A stretch of 64,000 nucleotides of DNA, taken from Karstenula rhodostoma CBS 690.94. Lineage: Eukaryota > Ascomycota > Dothideomycetes > Pleosporales > Didymosphaeriaceae. The position numbers and the translations under genes are program-made. The stretch covers positions 389,709 to 453,708 of the forward strand of contig MU001510.1 in assembly GCA_010093485.1 (NCBI GenBank), in the 5' to 3' direction. Below the pieces are notes generated by a model. The model was not told the DNA's origin. It did no database searches and worked only from the letters and a program-made list of their open reading frames with translations. Shown piece after piece: positions 12,066-22,878 of the stretch; position 1 is the first letter of the stretch, and each line of letters begins with the position of its first letter.

Positions 12066-15000
12066 ATGGCGTGGGACCATCTTTCTATAACAAATCCGCA
12101 CTTGGTGTACCTTATCCTCGGCGGCTTTACGAGCCTGTTCATGTTGTGCTCGTCCGTCATCAAAGAGCGGCTGTACATTGGCGAAGCTACCGTCGCAACA
12201 ATATGCGGTATCATATTCGGCCCGCACGCCGCAGACCTCATCAACCCGAAAGAATGGGGTAACGTCGACCTGATCACACTGGAGTTTTCTCGCATTGTCC
12301 TTGTCGTACAATGTTTTGCCGTCGGTGTCGAATTGCCCCGCGCATACATGGAGAAGCACTGGAAGTCGGTCACGCTGCTCTTGATTCCAGTCATGACATT
12401 TGGTTGGCTAATCACGAGCTTGTTCATCTGGTGGATGTTTGGGAGCCATCTGAATTGGCTCGACAGTCTCTGTGTCGCCGCCTGTGTCACCGCCACCGAC
12501 CCCGTCCTGGCCTCCTCCGTGGTCGGAAAGGGCAAGTTCGCAAAGCGCGTGCCCAAACATTTGCGCGACTTGCTCTCCGCTGAGTCTGGCTGCAACGACG
12601 GCATGGCCTTCCCATTCGTCTACTTGGCCATCTACATCATTCGCTACCACCATCACCCTAACGAGGTGGCCCTGCACTGGTTTTGCTACACCATTCTATA
12701 CGAATGCATCTTTGGCGCCATCTATGGAGTCTGCGTCGGCTATGCAGCTCGTCGTGCTATACGATATGCCCATGACCGCGACTTGGTCGACCGTGAGAGT
12801 TTCCTCGTGTTCTATTTCGTCCTGGCCATGTTCTGTGCTGGTTCCGGGAGTCTGCTTGGTATGGACGATCTGCTTGTTGGATTTGCCTGCGGAGTTGGCT
12901 TTTCAAATGATGGCTGGTTTCTTGAAAAGACAGAGGAGTCGCATGTGTCCAACGTTATCGACTTGTTGATCAATCTGACATTCTTCGTTTACTTTGGGAC
13001 CATCATCCCGTGGGAGCAGTTCAATTCCGACGTTCTCGGAATCACGCCTTGGAGACTGGTCGTGCTCGGTCTGCTCGTCCTATTTTTCCGTCGTATACCA
13101 ATCATGCTTGCACTCAAACCTCTTATTCCGGATATCAAAACTTGGCGAGAGGCACTTTTCGCTGGACACTTCGGTCCAATCGGAGTCGGTGGTTTGTTTG
13201 TTGCTATCTTGGCAAGAGCAGAATTGGAGACTGAGGAAACGACACCTCTGGCCGAGATACCAAAGGACCCAGACCTTCCGTATCGCCATGTTATCGAACT
13301 GATCTGGCCGATTACGTGCTTCCTGGTCATTTGTAGTATCCTGGTGCACGGAAGTTCGATAGCAGTATTCACGCTCGGAAAACACATCAACACGTTGACA
13401 ATTTCCTTGTCTTACACTCAAGCAAACGAAGACGGACCAACTTGGATGGATCGTCTGCCGCGCATCCAGTCGCGCTCCAAGTCGTCCATGTCTCTTGGTC
13501 GCCGACCTTCGGAATCCTCGTTCGATGAAAAGGACACCACTGGACCTGACGGGCTACCGAGTGTTGGAATCCCAGGCTCATTCTTGCGGCGCCAAAGAGA
13601 GGAGGAAGGAGCAAGCCGTGCCAGTTCCCTGCGACCTTCTGCGCGCCGAAGGGGCCGCGGCTGGGACGTTGGACGCGGTCCTGGTGGGCCAATCTCGCAA
13701 TCAGCAATCACACCTAACAGAGGAAATCGCGATCCATATGAAGCCGCCTCGCCGTTGCAAGAAAGGGATTCAGATACCCTCGCTGGGCCGAGTGACGACT
13801 CACCGGAGGGATCTGCGACTGCCAGAGAGAAAGGAAGGACCATGTCAGAAGAAGAGATATACCAAGAGGGAGACAAGACCGTGATCGAGGACGAAGAGGG
13901 CAACGTTCTAGGTGTCCGTGAGAGCGGCGCGAACGAGGGTTCTGCAGAGCGGCTGCAGCATGACAACGAAGAAGCGGTACGGCTCGGAAAAGAGAAGGAT
14001 GTCGAGCACGGCGTTGCACAAACTGAACACGGCGGTGCACTGGAGGAAGCTCCCGGGAAAGCAATCAACGCAATGGAGCATCCCAACAAATGGCGCAAGC
14101 GGATGGAGAGCTTCTCAGGCAAGCATCACACGGCAGCTGGGCCAGCTGAGCCTCCGAGGGCCCAGCGACCCGATAAGCGAGGCCCTGCACTTGCTTATCA
14201 GTTCGGCAACACTATCATTGTTGAAGACGAAGACGGCGAGGTGCTCAAGAAGTACGACATTCCCGCTCAGCCCAAAAACCGTCCTGGTGTCGATGGCAAG
14301 GGTTCTATGGCAGAGACCAGCGGCCGTGCGATGCAGAGCTTGCGCAAGATGGGCACCTATGTGGGTGTTCCAGCGCACAAGCAGCATGAAAGCGAGGCAT
14401 CCGTAGAACCGTCCGGGACCACTGAAGGCAAGAAGAAGAAGCCGATGCAGCTTGACGAAGACGATGAACGCATTCGCTTTACGGTCACAGCTGGCGGTCG
14501 TCGGATGAGCAAAGCCGAATTCATTCAGCAAATGTCCAGCATGGACCCCAAGGCACGCGCCAAGTTTATTCAAGAGAGCAACGTCCCCGAAGGTATCAAA
14601 CTTGAGGCTCATCAAGATGCGAAGGACGCATCTCGTCGAGGCGCCGCTTCTTCTGCAAAGGTCCCGCCCGTTGTGGGCGAGGAAGGCCAGGCTGAAATTC
14701 ACAAGATTGATTCACCAGAAGCGCACGACGAAGAGCTCAAACGCGGCCCCGAAGGACTCACACTTGTTGATAGCGACGAGGAAGACATACCCTTCCACGA
14801 TGTGCGCCAGAACCTTGCAAAGTTCTCCATGGAAAAAGGTAAAGGTGAGACTGCAGCCCAGCGCCGCCGCCGCGAAGCAGCTGAACAATCGGGTTCTGCG
14901 GGCGCGGACGCGGACGCGGGCGTAGGCACAGGAAAAGCACCGCAAGTTGTCAATGACGAAGAGGAAGAGACCTCTGCGGAGCAAAGGCGTCGTCTGACTG

Positions 15001-15386
15001 CCCTCACAGGCTCCTCGTCACCTTCCAACTCGGCACGTCGCGCAATCGATTCCTCTCAACCACTGCCCAAGTCACGCATGGACGAAGGCGAGACAGCCGC
15101 CGAGCGGAAGCGTCGTCTTGGCGCATTGGGTATGGGCAGTGGCGATGAGTCGTCTCCAGAGTCAGACTCTGACGCCGAGGAGGGTGGTGATCCGCTCGAG
15201 ACGGGTCGTGGATCGCACACCGCGCAGCAAGCGGCTGCCGCGAGGAAAACACCAGGCATCCGGTTCGCGGAGCAGCCGAGGATACCAACGAAGGATGAGC
15301 GAGCGCAAGAAGACAAGGAAGAGAAGGAGGAGACGGATGGCAATGGTAGGAAGGGCCCACTGGGCAAGCTCAGGTGGAAGAAATGA
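12066..15386 (+). CDS. NHA1: Plasma-membrane Na+(K+)/H+ antiporter, Nha1/Sod2 family
   Basis: One uninterrupted exon encodes 1106 residues. Residues 1-450 form the CPA1-type exchanger domain with about 12 hydrophobic segments. Hallmarks are ATDPVLASSVVGKGKFA near 145, SAESGCNDGMAFPF near 173 (the aspartate of the NDG motif is the ion-binding residue), DRESFLVFYFVLA and GMDDLLVGFACGVGF. The long hydrophilic C-terminus (about 650 residues) is charged and includes two copies of an IVEDEDGEVL-like motif (VIEDEEGNVLGV, IIVEDEDGEVLKKYD), typical of the Nha1 C-terminal region that regulates transport and osmotic responses. The family exports Na+/K+ for H+ at the plasma membrane. The ATG sits in CACCATGG, the first in-frame ATG. 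No intron is needed. Confidence 0.94.
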   Translation: MAWDHLSITNPHLVYLILGGFTSLFMLCSSVIKERLYIGEATVATICGIIFGPHAADLINPKEWGNVDLITLEFSRIVLVVQCFAVGVELPRAYMEKHWKSVTLLLIPVMTFGWLITSLFIWWMFGSHLNWLDSLCVAACVTATDPVLASSVVGKGKFAKRVPKHLRDLLSAESGCNDGMAFPFVYLAIYIIRYHHHPNEVALHWFCYTILYECIFGAIYGVCVGYAARRAIRYAHDRDLVDRESFLVFYFVLAMFCAGSGSLLGMDDLLVGFACGVGFSNDGWFLEKTEESHVSNVIDLLINLTFFVYFGTIIPWEQFNSDVLGITPWRLVVLGLLVLFFRRIPIMLALKPLIPDIKTWREALFAGHFGPIGVGGLFVAILARAELETEETTPLAEIPKDPDLPYRHVIELIWPITCFLVICSILVHGSSIAVFTLGKHINTLTISLSYTQANEDGPTWMDRLPRIQSRSKSSMSLGRRPSESSFDEKDTTGPDGLPSVGIPGSFLRRQREEEGASRASSLRPSARRRGRGWDVGRGPGGPISQSAITPNRGNRDPYEAASPLQERDSDTLAGPSDDSPEGSATAREKGRTMSEEEIYQEGDKTVIEDEEGNVLGVRESGANEGSAERLQHDNEEAVRLGKEKDVEHGVAQTEHGGALEEAPGKAINAMEHPNKWRKRMESFSGKHHTAAGPAEPPRAQRPDKRGPALAYQFGNTIIVEDEDGEVLKKYDIPAQPKNRPGVDGKGSMAETSGRAMQSLRKMGTYVGVPAHKQHESEASVEPSGTTEGKKKKPMQLDEDDERIRFTVTAGGRRMSKAEFIQQMSSMDPKARAKFIQESNVPEGIKLEAHQDAKDASRRGAASSAKVPPVVGEEGQAEIHKIDSPEAHDEELKRGPEGLTLVDSDEEDIPFHDVRQNLAKFSMEKGKGETAAQRRRREAAEQSGSAGADADAGVGTGKAPQVVNDEEEETSAEQRRRLTALTGSSSPSNSARRAIDSSQPLPKSRMDEGETAAERKRRLGALGMGSGDESSPESDSDAEEGGDPLETGRGSHTAQQAAAARKTPGIRFAEQPRIPTKDERAQEDKEEKEETDGNGRKGPLGKLRWKK

Positions 15387-16099
15387 GTGTCGGCTTGCGG
15401 TCCCTTCCCACTGCGAATCTTGGGTGTTCTTCCGGCGCATGGTTGTTCTCTAATGAGGTAGCGAGGAGGCTCTTTGGTTTACTCATGACATTTCCGAAGC
15501 ATCTGGGGCGTGGGTGGTTGCATGTGTGAGTACAGCGAAGATGTTCAGGGCTCCTGATCTTTGGATTTGTTCCTTTCGTGCGTTGAAGCGGTGCATATAC
15601 CATCGTAGAGCTAGAGGGGTATGGTAGAGTAGAGCGGTAACAATATCACATCAATCGTCTCTATGTCGGCGGGCGAGCCTTCCTGTGTCCAGATGTGAGT
15701 ACCTTGCTTCTACCTCCATACTGATTCTCCGCAATTTGATAGTGCGAGCAGTGACGCTCAGCGTCCATTCTCGTAAGTCAGTCAATCACTCCTTGTAGAA
15801 CTCGTGTGCTGTTTAGTCGGGGCTCTAGCAGTGTCGAAACTTCTTGCAAGAGTGAACGGCTAATATAAAGGTACAGCAACTACTATGGCTATTGCGCGCG
15901 GACCCGGATATTGCAGCAACGGCAACATCACACCCAGGCATGCTACAACTGCATTGCATTGCATTGTATGGAATACCACATCGGTGCATGCTACAATGCA
16001 ACTGCCCGTTGCAGAAATTCTCCCGGATGGCATAAGAAATGGGGGGATGCTCAGTACATGACAGCAGACATCCTCCGAGAAACAGCAGCACATCCCACA
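15387..16099. other. Intergenic between antiporter and GH28-like pseudogene
   Basis: Contains the antiporter 3' region and, at 15663-15868, two splice-like introns around a very small possible frame, listed separately. Nothing else is supportable. Confidence 0.5.
15663..15868 (+). CDS. Possible tiny spliced gene (37 residues) or spliced non-coding transcript
   Basis: An ATG at 15663 is followed by an exon to 15694, a GTGAGT...TTTGATAG intron (15695-15742) with a CTGAT branch-like site, an exon 15743-15772, a GTAAGT...GTTTAG intron (15773-15816) and an exon to a TAA at 15866-15868. The three exons total 114 nt, so the frame closes exactly. The peptide (starting MSAGEPSCVQI) matches no family I know. 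Chance, or a non-coding spliced RNA in the antiporter 3' region, are equally good readings. Confidence 0.2.
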
Positions 16100-17278
16100 A
16101 TGCGGTTCTCCTCCTTGTGCAGCAATGGTGTAGCACTGTTTGCACTGCGTGCACTCGCCCTCCCCACCGCAACCGCAAACACCACATGCACCCCCCTCGC
16201 CAACGGTTTCGCCGCCATCGACGACTCTCCCGCCATCAACGCCGCTCTCGCCTCTTGCGGCGCCAGCGGCACCATCGTGCTCCCCGCAGACCAAGCCTCC
16301 AGCCTCTTCACGCCCCTCGACTTCTCCCCCCGCCGCGACTGCAACGTCCAGATCGAGGGCACGCTCATCCTCGCGGCCTCCCAGCTGCCCTACTACGCCG
16401 ACCGCTCGCGCGCCGTCTTCACCATCGCGAACGCGACCGGCGTCCGCATCCGCAGCGTGGCCGGTACCGGGGTGATAGACGGCAACGCGGTGAGCTGGTA
16501 CCGGCGGAGCCAGTGGAGTCCGAAGCAGGGCGGGTATCCCTTTGTATTGGTGACGAACGGATCGCGCGACGTCAGCGTAGAGAAGCTGCACTTTCGCAAC
16601 ATGTAGGACCGCGTGTTCCGCCTGCAGGGCGACAGCTCGGGGCTGCGCTTCGAGGGGCTGAAAATCAGCGCCGGGGGCATCAACGCGGCGTACGCTGCCT
16701 TCGACAACGTCGCCTTCGAGATGGGCGCCGTGCGCAACGTGACCATGGCAAACGTCGACATTGATTTCCGCGCGCTGCCTGAAAACGACAGCCCCGTGGG
16801 CACATGCTTCTCGTTCGACCACGGCACCGACGCCGTGGCTGTGCGCAACGTCTCCTGTCGCCGCGCTTTCATGGGCGCCCACGTCATGTTCGATACCATG
16901 GGCAACTCGGCGCCCACGGCCGCCAACGCCACTGCCACGGTGCAGAACGTGGTCGTTTCCAACTTCACCTTCGCGGGGACCCACGCCACGGGCGTGAAGA
17001 GCTGGTTCAATCTCAGCAAGAAGGTGGTGCGGAACGCGGTGTGGGAGTGGGTTACGGTGGAGGAGGGGACGCCCGCCGCGTTCGATGCGTGCTATGCGAG
17101 CCAGCGGAGCACGCAGTACTATCCGGACTGCGTTCGGTGGGCGACGTATGATGCGGAGGTGGTCTTTCGACACTACAGAGGGAAGGTGGGGAATCCGCCG
17201 ACGGATGCGAAGTGGGGCGAGGTGAATGGCTTGATGGATGTGAGGCCGGTGTTTGAGGATTGGGTTGCAGATAAATAG
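16100..17278 (+). pseudogene. GH28-like secreted pectinase-type gene interrupted by one in-frame stop
   Basis: The same frame is open from 16100 to 17278 except for a TAG at 16604-16606 (codons AAC ATG TAG GAC CGC), about residue 169 of 392. Upstream are a signal peptide (MRFSSLCSNGVALFALRALA) and a GH28-like beta-helix start: SPAINAALASCG, GTIVLPA and CNVQIEGTLILAA, then GVRIRSVAGTGVIDGNA. Downstream the helix continues in frame (GLRFEGLKISAGGI, GTCFSFDHGTDAVAVRNVSC, NVVVSNFTFAGTHATGVKSW). The usual polygalacturonase signature NTD/DD/HG is not obvious, so it may be a divergent GH28 relative. No splice pair of plausible length removes the stop. Codon usage and GC stay normal on both sides, so the break is recent, or a sequence error, or read through. 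Confidence 0.75.
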
Positions 17279-18430
17279 GTAAGTTGGATTGTAGGGGGGG
17301 CGGTGCGTTGGTGGATGGAGCTGGTTTGTATGGCTGGACTGAAGCGGTGGGTAAAGCCCTCTGGGATCTGTACCGTTATTATTTAGGTCGATTGGTGAAG
17401 TACTGAAGCCATTTGACTTGCATTCACCCAAGACTCCTTTCACACGACCATATTCTCGTCCAAAGAACAACCCGAAAAGGTTCCGACTGCCATTGACATA
17501 AGTCTCCGTGTTCTAGTACACAAGTCACATGCCATCAGCGCCTGTTGAAAAATTGCAATGGTTCGTTCCAGTAATAGAACAAGACAATGCACAGTCCTGT
17601 GGGTCTTTCAACCAGTACCAGAAACGGTTGCTGCTCCTCAGCTGCTGCGTATCTTCGTGAGACTAAGCCGCTTCCAATTTTTTGGTTCGGTCCCACAAAA
17701 CAGTCACATAGTGTGGCGGGCATTGAGCCTCCTGGCCTCCTCTGCGTGCTACCCACGCCCAGGCTTACACAGTATCCCACGTCCCTACTTCCGACCCACC
17801 CCCATCAAAGCCTCCACTTAACGCAGACCAGTGCCGGTGTGCGCACATCGTTGTACGATCCCCCCAACATCGGTGGATCCCATCACGCACGCACATTACG
17901 CGTACCACACTAATCGCACTCGTAGCGTAACCGTATATATTCGCCTCTCCCAACAGCCTCCCCAAACCGCCTCTATCTACAGCTCCAGCTCCTATGCATC
18001 GCAAAAAAGCGCTCGCTCACTATGCCAACGTCTCTCAATAGCAACACTCCAAACCCAAAACCCACTCCGCTCATAGTCCAGAAAAAGAAAAAGAAAACGA
18101 TACACGAAGATGAAAAGACGCCGACTCCTCGCCATGAAGATATAATCCCTGATATACACAGATTCCCGTAGCCGTGGCCATATACAGCTGGGCTGCCAAG
18201 AAGCAGCGCAGCGGGCGCGCGAATCGATCGATCCCATTCCTCCAATATACATAACGTGTCGTGCGCGTCCACCAAAGCACAAGGGAAAAAAACCAGACAC
18301 CGGGCCGGCTAAGGAGCGAAAAACACCAAACCAGCCGGTATAAAACGCCGCAGAACGCCAAGCTGAATGCATGCATCGGCAACTCGTTTCGTAACAGCCG
18401 CTCGCTCGTAACGGCAGTGGGGTTTGGTCA
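17279..18430. other. Intergenic, 3' regions of two convergent genes
   Basis: About 1.15 kb between the GH28-like pseudogene and the GH17 gene. Open frames on both strands lack family features. An A-rich segment near 18076-18100 gives hydrophobic shadow frames on the minus strand. No gene called. Confidence 0.55.
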
Positions 18431-20527
18431 TCAGGACACAGTCTTGCCGTCGCAGTCGGGGATGGTGATGCCTTTCTTCAGGTTGCGGTTCACGTCCATG
18501 AGGCCCCACTTGTCCTCCCACTCCTTGCCCTTTTCATTATACATGACCTTCCACGGCTCGTCGAATGCGGAGAACCTGTCTCTGTTAGCGTTGGTTTCAG
18601 GCCCTGTAATGAACGAGACTCACCAAAAGTACTCGGTCGCATTCTTCATGCTGGGACAAATCCAATCCTCCATGAACTGATTGAGCTCGGTAACTCCCGC
18701 GACGGACCCCTGCGTGTCAGACGTGCAGTCAGACTCTCCGCAATCGTTGCCGCCGCCAGTAGGCCACCCTACTTCCGCGATGACCTGCTTGATTGAAGCG
18801 TTGCTCGCTGTGAGCGCTACATCGTGACCCGTCCAGAAATCCCAGGTCCAGCCGGCAGCCTTATCGACCTCAACACCGGCGAAGAAGGGATGCACGTTCG
18901 ACATGACGATGTCGACTTTGGTAGCCATGTCAGAGGTCCAGTTATCGCCAAGATCGGAAAGAGCGATAGGTAGCTTGGTGTCGTCGACGTTGTGCTTCTT
19001 GCCTAAGGAGGTGATGTTGTCCCTGATGGTCGTGATGTACTTGAGTAGCTCGGTCTTGGTGAGATCTTTGCGGAAGAGGACTTCGTTGCCGACGATGACG
19101 CCCTTGAACTGGTGGTCTTTCCCGTCCTTCCACTTGGGTACTACGTGCTTGTCGATGATTTCCCACATGTTGGAGACTTGTCGGTCGTTGGTCGTATCGT
19201 TGTTTCCAAGCCAGACGCCGAGCCAGACTTTCATATCCGTCAGCTCGAGTCTGTCGATCGAGTGGAGGATCATATCTGTCTGGTTGCAGTCAGTTCCGTA
19301 GAGGCGGACAGCATTGGTAAGCTGCGACATGACAGCCATATCACGTGTGATGTTGTTCTGCGACGGAGGAATGTGCATGCAGTCGGGATATTGAGAGTTG
19401 AGAGGCGTGTAGTCCATTCCTGGGAAGACCTTGTGGAGGTTCTGGTTGTTCATGAGCTTCTTGATCTCGTCCGAGTTGATGCTCAGGTCGTGTTTGTTGT
19501 CTTCAGCAACATCGCTTGCGGCTTCAGAACTGCTTTTCCCCGACCCGGCACTTCCTCCGCCATGCTTGTTCAGAGCGGTTCCCAATACGCCTCCAAGTAT
19601 AGCACCGACGACGACGATAGCGATGACGGCGACTACCATCCACATGAGCTTTTTCCGGCCGTGATTCTGCTGTTCAAGCCACTCGGACTTTTCCCCTCTT
19701 TCTGCTGCGGGCACAACGTTCTCGGTGGTTGGTACGGAATTGTAGCTTCCGCTTCCATCACTCGACCCAGCCACTGCAACGCCTGCAGCGGCACCGGCGG
19801 CGACCGCTGCTCCTGCGCCTGCGCCTGCTGCGCTTTCGCGAGTGAACAAACCCCTTGACTGTCGTTTGCCTTGGCCTGGCGCATGCGTCATTCCCCAGTC
19901 GTCGTCATCTGCTACTTCATTCGGATTGATGGCGGCCATCTGCGGGGCAAGATCCAAGTGCGACGAGGAGTAGCGAGTGTAGGGATTGTCGGAGTAGGGT
20001 ACGGCGGTCGGCGATGTTAAAGGCGCGCTGTGCTGTGAGCTGTGCATGGAGCTGGCACTGGAGTAGGCGCCTGCCGCTCCGAACGGACCAGAGCCCAGTG
20101 TCTGGTTGGAGACGTTGTAGGGCGAGTGTATCGGTCGCGGAGGCGTGGGTGCATCGTAGGCGTAGGCGTCTGCGAAGGGGGTGTTGTGGGGCGGGACGCC
20201 CATGGGGGAACTGTAGTTGTTGGTGCCCATGTCTCGCATGGCCTGCACGCCGCTTTCTCTCTCGTGTGAATTGGCGAGGTCGGTTGCGAGGCCGTTGATG
20301 CCACCGCCTGCGGCATGGGCTCCGAGGTTGTCGGCGCCGGGGGTGATTTCTGGAGTGGAATAGTCGGAATAGTTGTTGCTTCCGGGGCCTTGGGGCTGGG
20401 CGTATGGATTGTCCATGGCGACGGGAGTGCGGTGCGGCGGCGGGGGCGGGGGTATCATTGCGCTGTCTGGCTGCACGGGGGAGACGTCGCGCTCGTCGTG
20501 GTAGTGGTGTGGCGGTTGGTATGCCAT
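18431..20527 (-). CDS. btgC: Membrane-anchored GH17 glucan endo-1,3-beta-glucosidase (btgC type)
   Basis: Two exons (18624-20527, 18431-18575; 48-nt intron) encode 682 residues. Residues 1-285 are a Pro/Ser/Gly-rich cytoplasmic tail. A single membrane anchor follows at about 290-318 ([20 protein letters not shown]), giving a type II orientation. The GH17 barrel runs from about 345 to the end. [20 protein letters not shown] starts it, the probable proton donor is the Glu in [11 protein letters not shown] and the nucleophile the Glu in [10 protein letters not shown]. This architecture matches fungal BtgC enzymes, which trim or remodel cell-wall beta-1,3-glucan during growth. The splice restores [14 protein letters not shown], the conserved end of the barrel. 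The start has no competing upstream ATG that I can see. Confidence 0.92.
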
Positions 20528-21274
20528 TGTGCAAGTGTCGCGGCGGGTGTCCGCGACGGTGGGTGGTGGGTCGGTAATGGGTGGATTGAGCGACGGCGCG
20601 TTTCCGGTGGCAGGGCCCAGCCTCGCAGTGACGATGGGTTGCTACGACGGACCGCGGGCGATGCACGGGTTCAAGACTCAAGAGCGACTGTGGGCGTGCG
20701 GAAGGTGTTTCTGGTCGAGTCCAACGAGCGGGTCTCTGCTGGAAAAAGGCTGTGGTCTGATGACAGCGCCTCTTCTGCTGCGAGACACTCACGCAGAGCC
20801 GGCCTGGGAAAGGTTGCACGCGCGCCCACGGATGACGCGCCTTCCTTCTTCAAGCCTAGCGTCCGCGCGCCGGGGCAACCACCAGCCTTCAGCGCCGTCT
20901 GACGCAAAAGAGAGCCGCAGCGCTGCCAGCAGAATCAGGATTTGCCTGCGCTATCGCCTCTGTCCATCTGCCTTGTCTCTCTCCTGCGTCGCGCCTTGGT
21001 GCCAGACATGGCCACCTCTTCCCGCCTTTGTCGCCGCCGGTCATCGTCCGCTCCGCCCCCCAAGCCAATGTATTGTTTGGCTGCAGCCCACTGAAATCTC
21101 CAGACACACTACCACTACTCCAGTCCGCCGGTGGCGGCCAAAGCTCTCCAGTGCCCAGTGCCCAGTGCCCAGCATCGTCCCGGCTGCTCATCAAAGATAA
21201 CAGCAGCCCCAGATCCTGCCGCATCTTGCGAAATTGTCCTCCGTCCGCCATCCACACTGACGCACGTCGTTGGC
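20528..21274. other. Upstream region of the GH17 gene, ending at the transposon
   Basis: No supportable gene. It carries a short CCCAGTG triplication near 21150 and ends with the left copy of the 9-bp target duplication (GTCGTTGGC, 21266-21274). Confidence 0.5.
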
Positions 21275-22480
21275 GGATCCACGTCGCGGGCAGGCCTCTA
21301 AGTAATCGCGGGTAGGCCTGTAATTAAATCTAGTTAAGTTTTATACAGGCTAAAGAGCTATTTTAGAATACTACTCTATAGGGTAAATTACTATAGAAAG
21401 AAGGTTTTTTTTAATAATTAAGCTATTATATTATTTAATATATAAATCTTTAATATTAGTATTTTAGCTAGTATTATATATTATATATTATATCTATTAC
21501 TCCCTATTACTAATACTAGCTATTACTCTTTATTAATTTAATTAATTATATATTTATTTTATATAAAAACTTAGTTATAATTATATTAAATTTTATTCTT
21601 AATATTTCTAATATTAATAATAGTACCTTATTACTAGTAAAGTTAATATAGGACTTAATATTTTATATATTTATAATTTAAATATCTATACCTTCTATAT
21701 TTAATTCTAGTAATAATACTATTAATAAATATATAAAAGAATATAAAATATTTTATAATACTAATATTAATAATACTATAAATAATTCTAGTAATAAAGA
21801 ACTTATTAAGGAATCTTTAAAGATTATTTAATAGTAGTATTATATTACTTATATAATAAGTATCTATATACTATATTAATATAAGCTTAAAAATCTAATT
21901 ATATATAGTAATATTAATTATATTAGTTTCTATATATATAAAGAACCTCTATATACTTATAAACTAGTACTTAAAATAGTATTATTATTATTACTAATAG
22001 TAATTAAATTCTTAAATAACTAGGGCTATAAATATTAAATTATATATAAAAAGGCTAAGTAGTATAGAAATATTACTAGTAAATAATATAAGTATAAAGT
22101 ATAGTATCTATAATATAATAGATATAAGTATATTAAGAAAGAGAATTATTAAAAGTTTAATATAAAGTTTTAAAAATATAGTTATCTATATATATTATAT
22201 ATTATTATTATAAATATACTTAATCTAGAGACTTTAGAGTAAAGAATCCTATATATAAAAGGTTAGAAATATAAGTAATAATTTTTATTATATAATTACC
22301 TATTATATAAGAATATATATATATACTCTAAATATAAAAATAAGTAATAAAATAAAAATATTAAGTAGAAAGTAATTATATACTTTAGTACCTTTATTAT
22401 TAGTATATATAGTATTATAGTAATATTATATTCTAGTCTAGATCCTAATCCAGGCCTATAGGACTATATAGTATACTTAT

Positions 22481-22561
22481 CGTGTATTGGTAAAAGCACA
22501 ACGCGCCTTTTTATCCCCCCTACTTTATTGAGTTACCCTACCTTATAGTGAATCTCTATAA
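22481..22561. other. Short island inside the transposon that escaped RIP
   Basis: About 81 bp keep CpA, TpG and CpG dinucleotides (for example GTAAAAGCACAACGCGCC and a run of six C) amid DNA that has lost them. A 16-bp direct repeat TATATAGTATACTTAT borders it (22465-22480 and 22562-22577). It may be a small insertion after RIP. In such A/T-only DNA a chance repeat is possible. Confidence 0.45.
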
Positions 22562-22774
22562 TATATAGTATACTTATAATAGAAGAGAGCTTTTTATCCT
22601 TCTTTAATACTTATTTTATATATTTTTATACTTTTTTATTATTAGTATAATACTAACTATTATTTAATACTAACTTTCCTTACCTATACTTACTAATATC
22701 CTTAACTTTTACCTATAGTTTATAGCTTATAGCTTAGTATATTACCCCGTTACTATTACTATTACTATTAATAC

Positions 22775-22878
22775 TACCTACCTATTATTACTATTAATAT
22801 TACCTATCTATTATTACTATTAATATTACCTATCTATTATTACTATTAATATTACCTATCTATTATTACTATTAATAT
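22775..22878. repeat. 26-bp minisatellite, four copies, inside the transposon
   Basis: Four head-to-tail copies of a 26-bp unit beginning TACCTATCTATTATTACTA; the first differs by one C/T. Copies remain nearly identical although the region is RIP-degraded. Confidence 0.9.

Noticed and set aside
13418..14122. Minus-strand frame of 234 codons within the antiporter gene
   Set aside because: Antisense shadow of the hydrophilic C-terminus of Nha1; Ser/Pro/Arg-rich without motifs.
15860..17470. Minus-strand open frame of 536 codons across the GH28-like locus
   Set aside because: It is His/Arg/Val/Gly-biased, has no domain, and mirrors the GC-rich sense frame, which has a signal peptide and beta-helix patterns.
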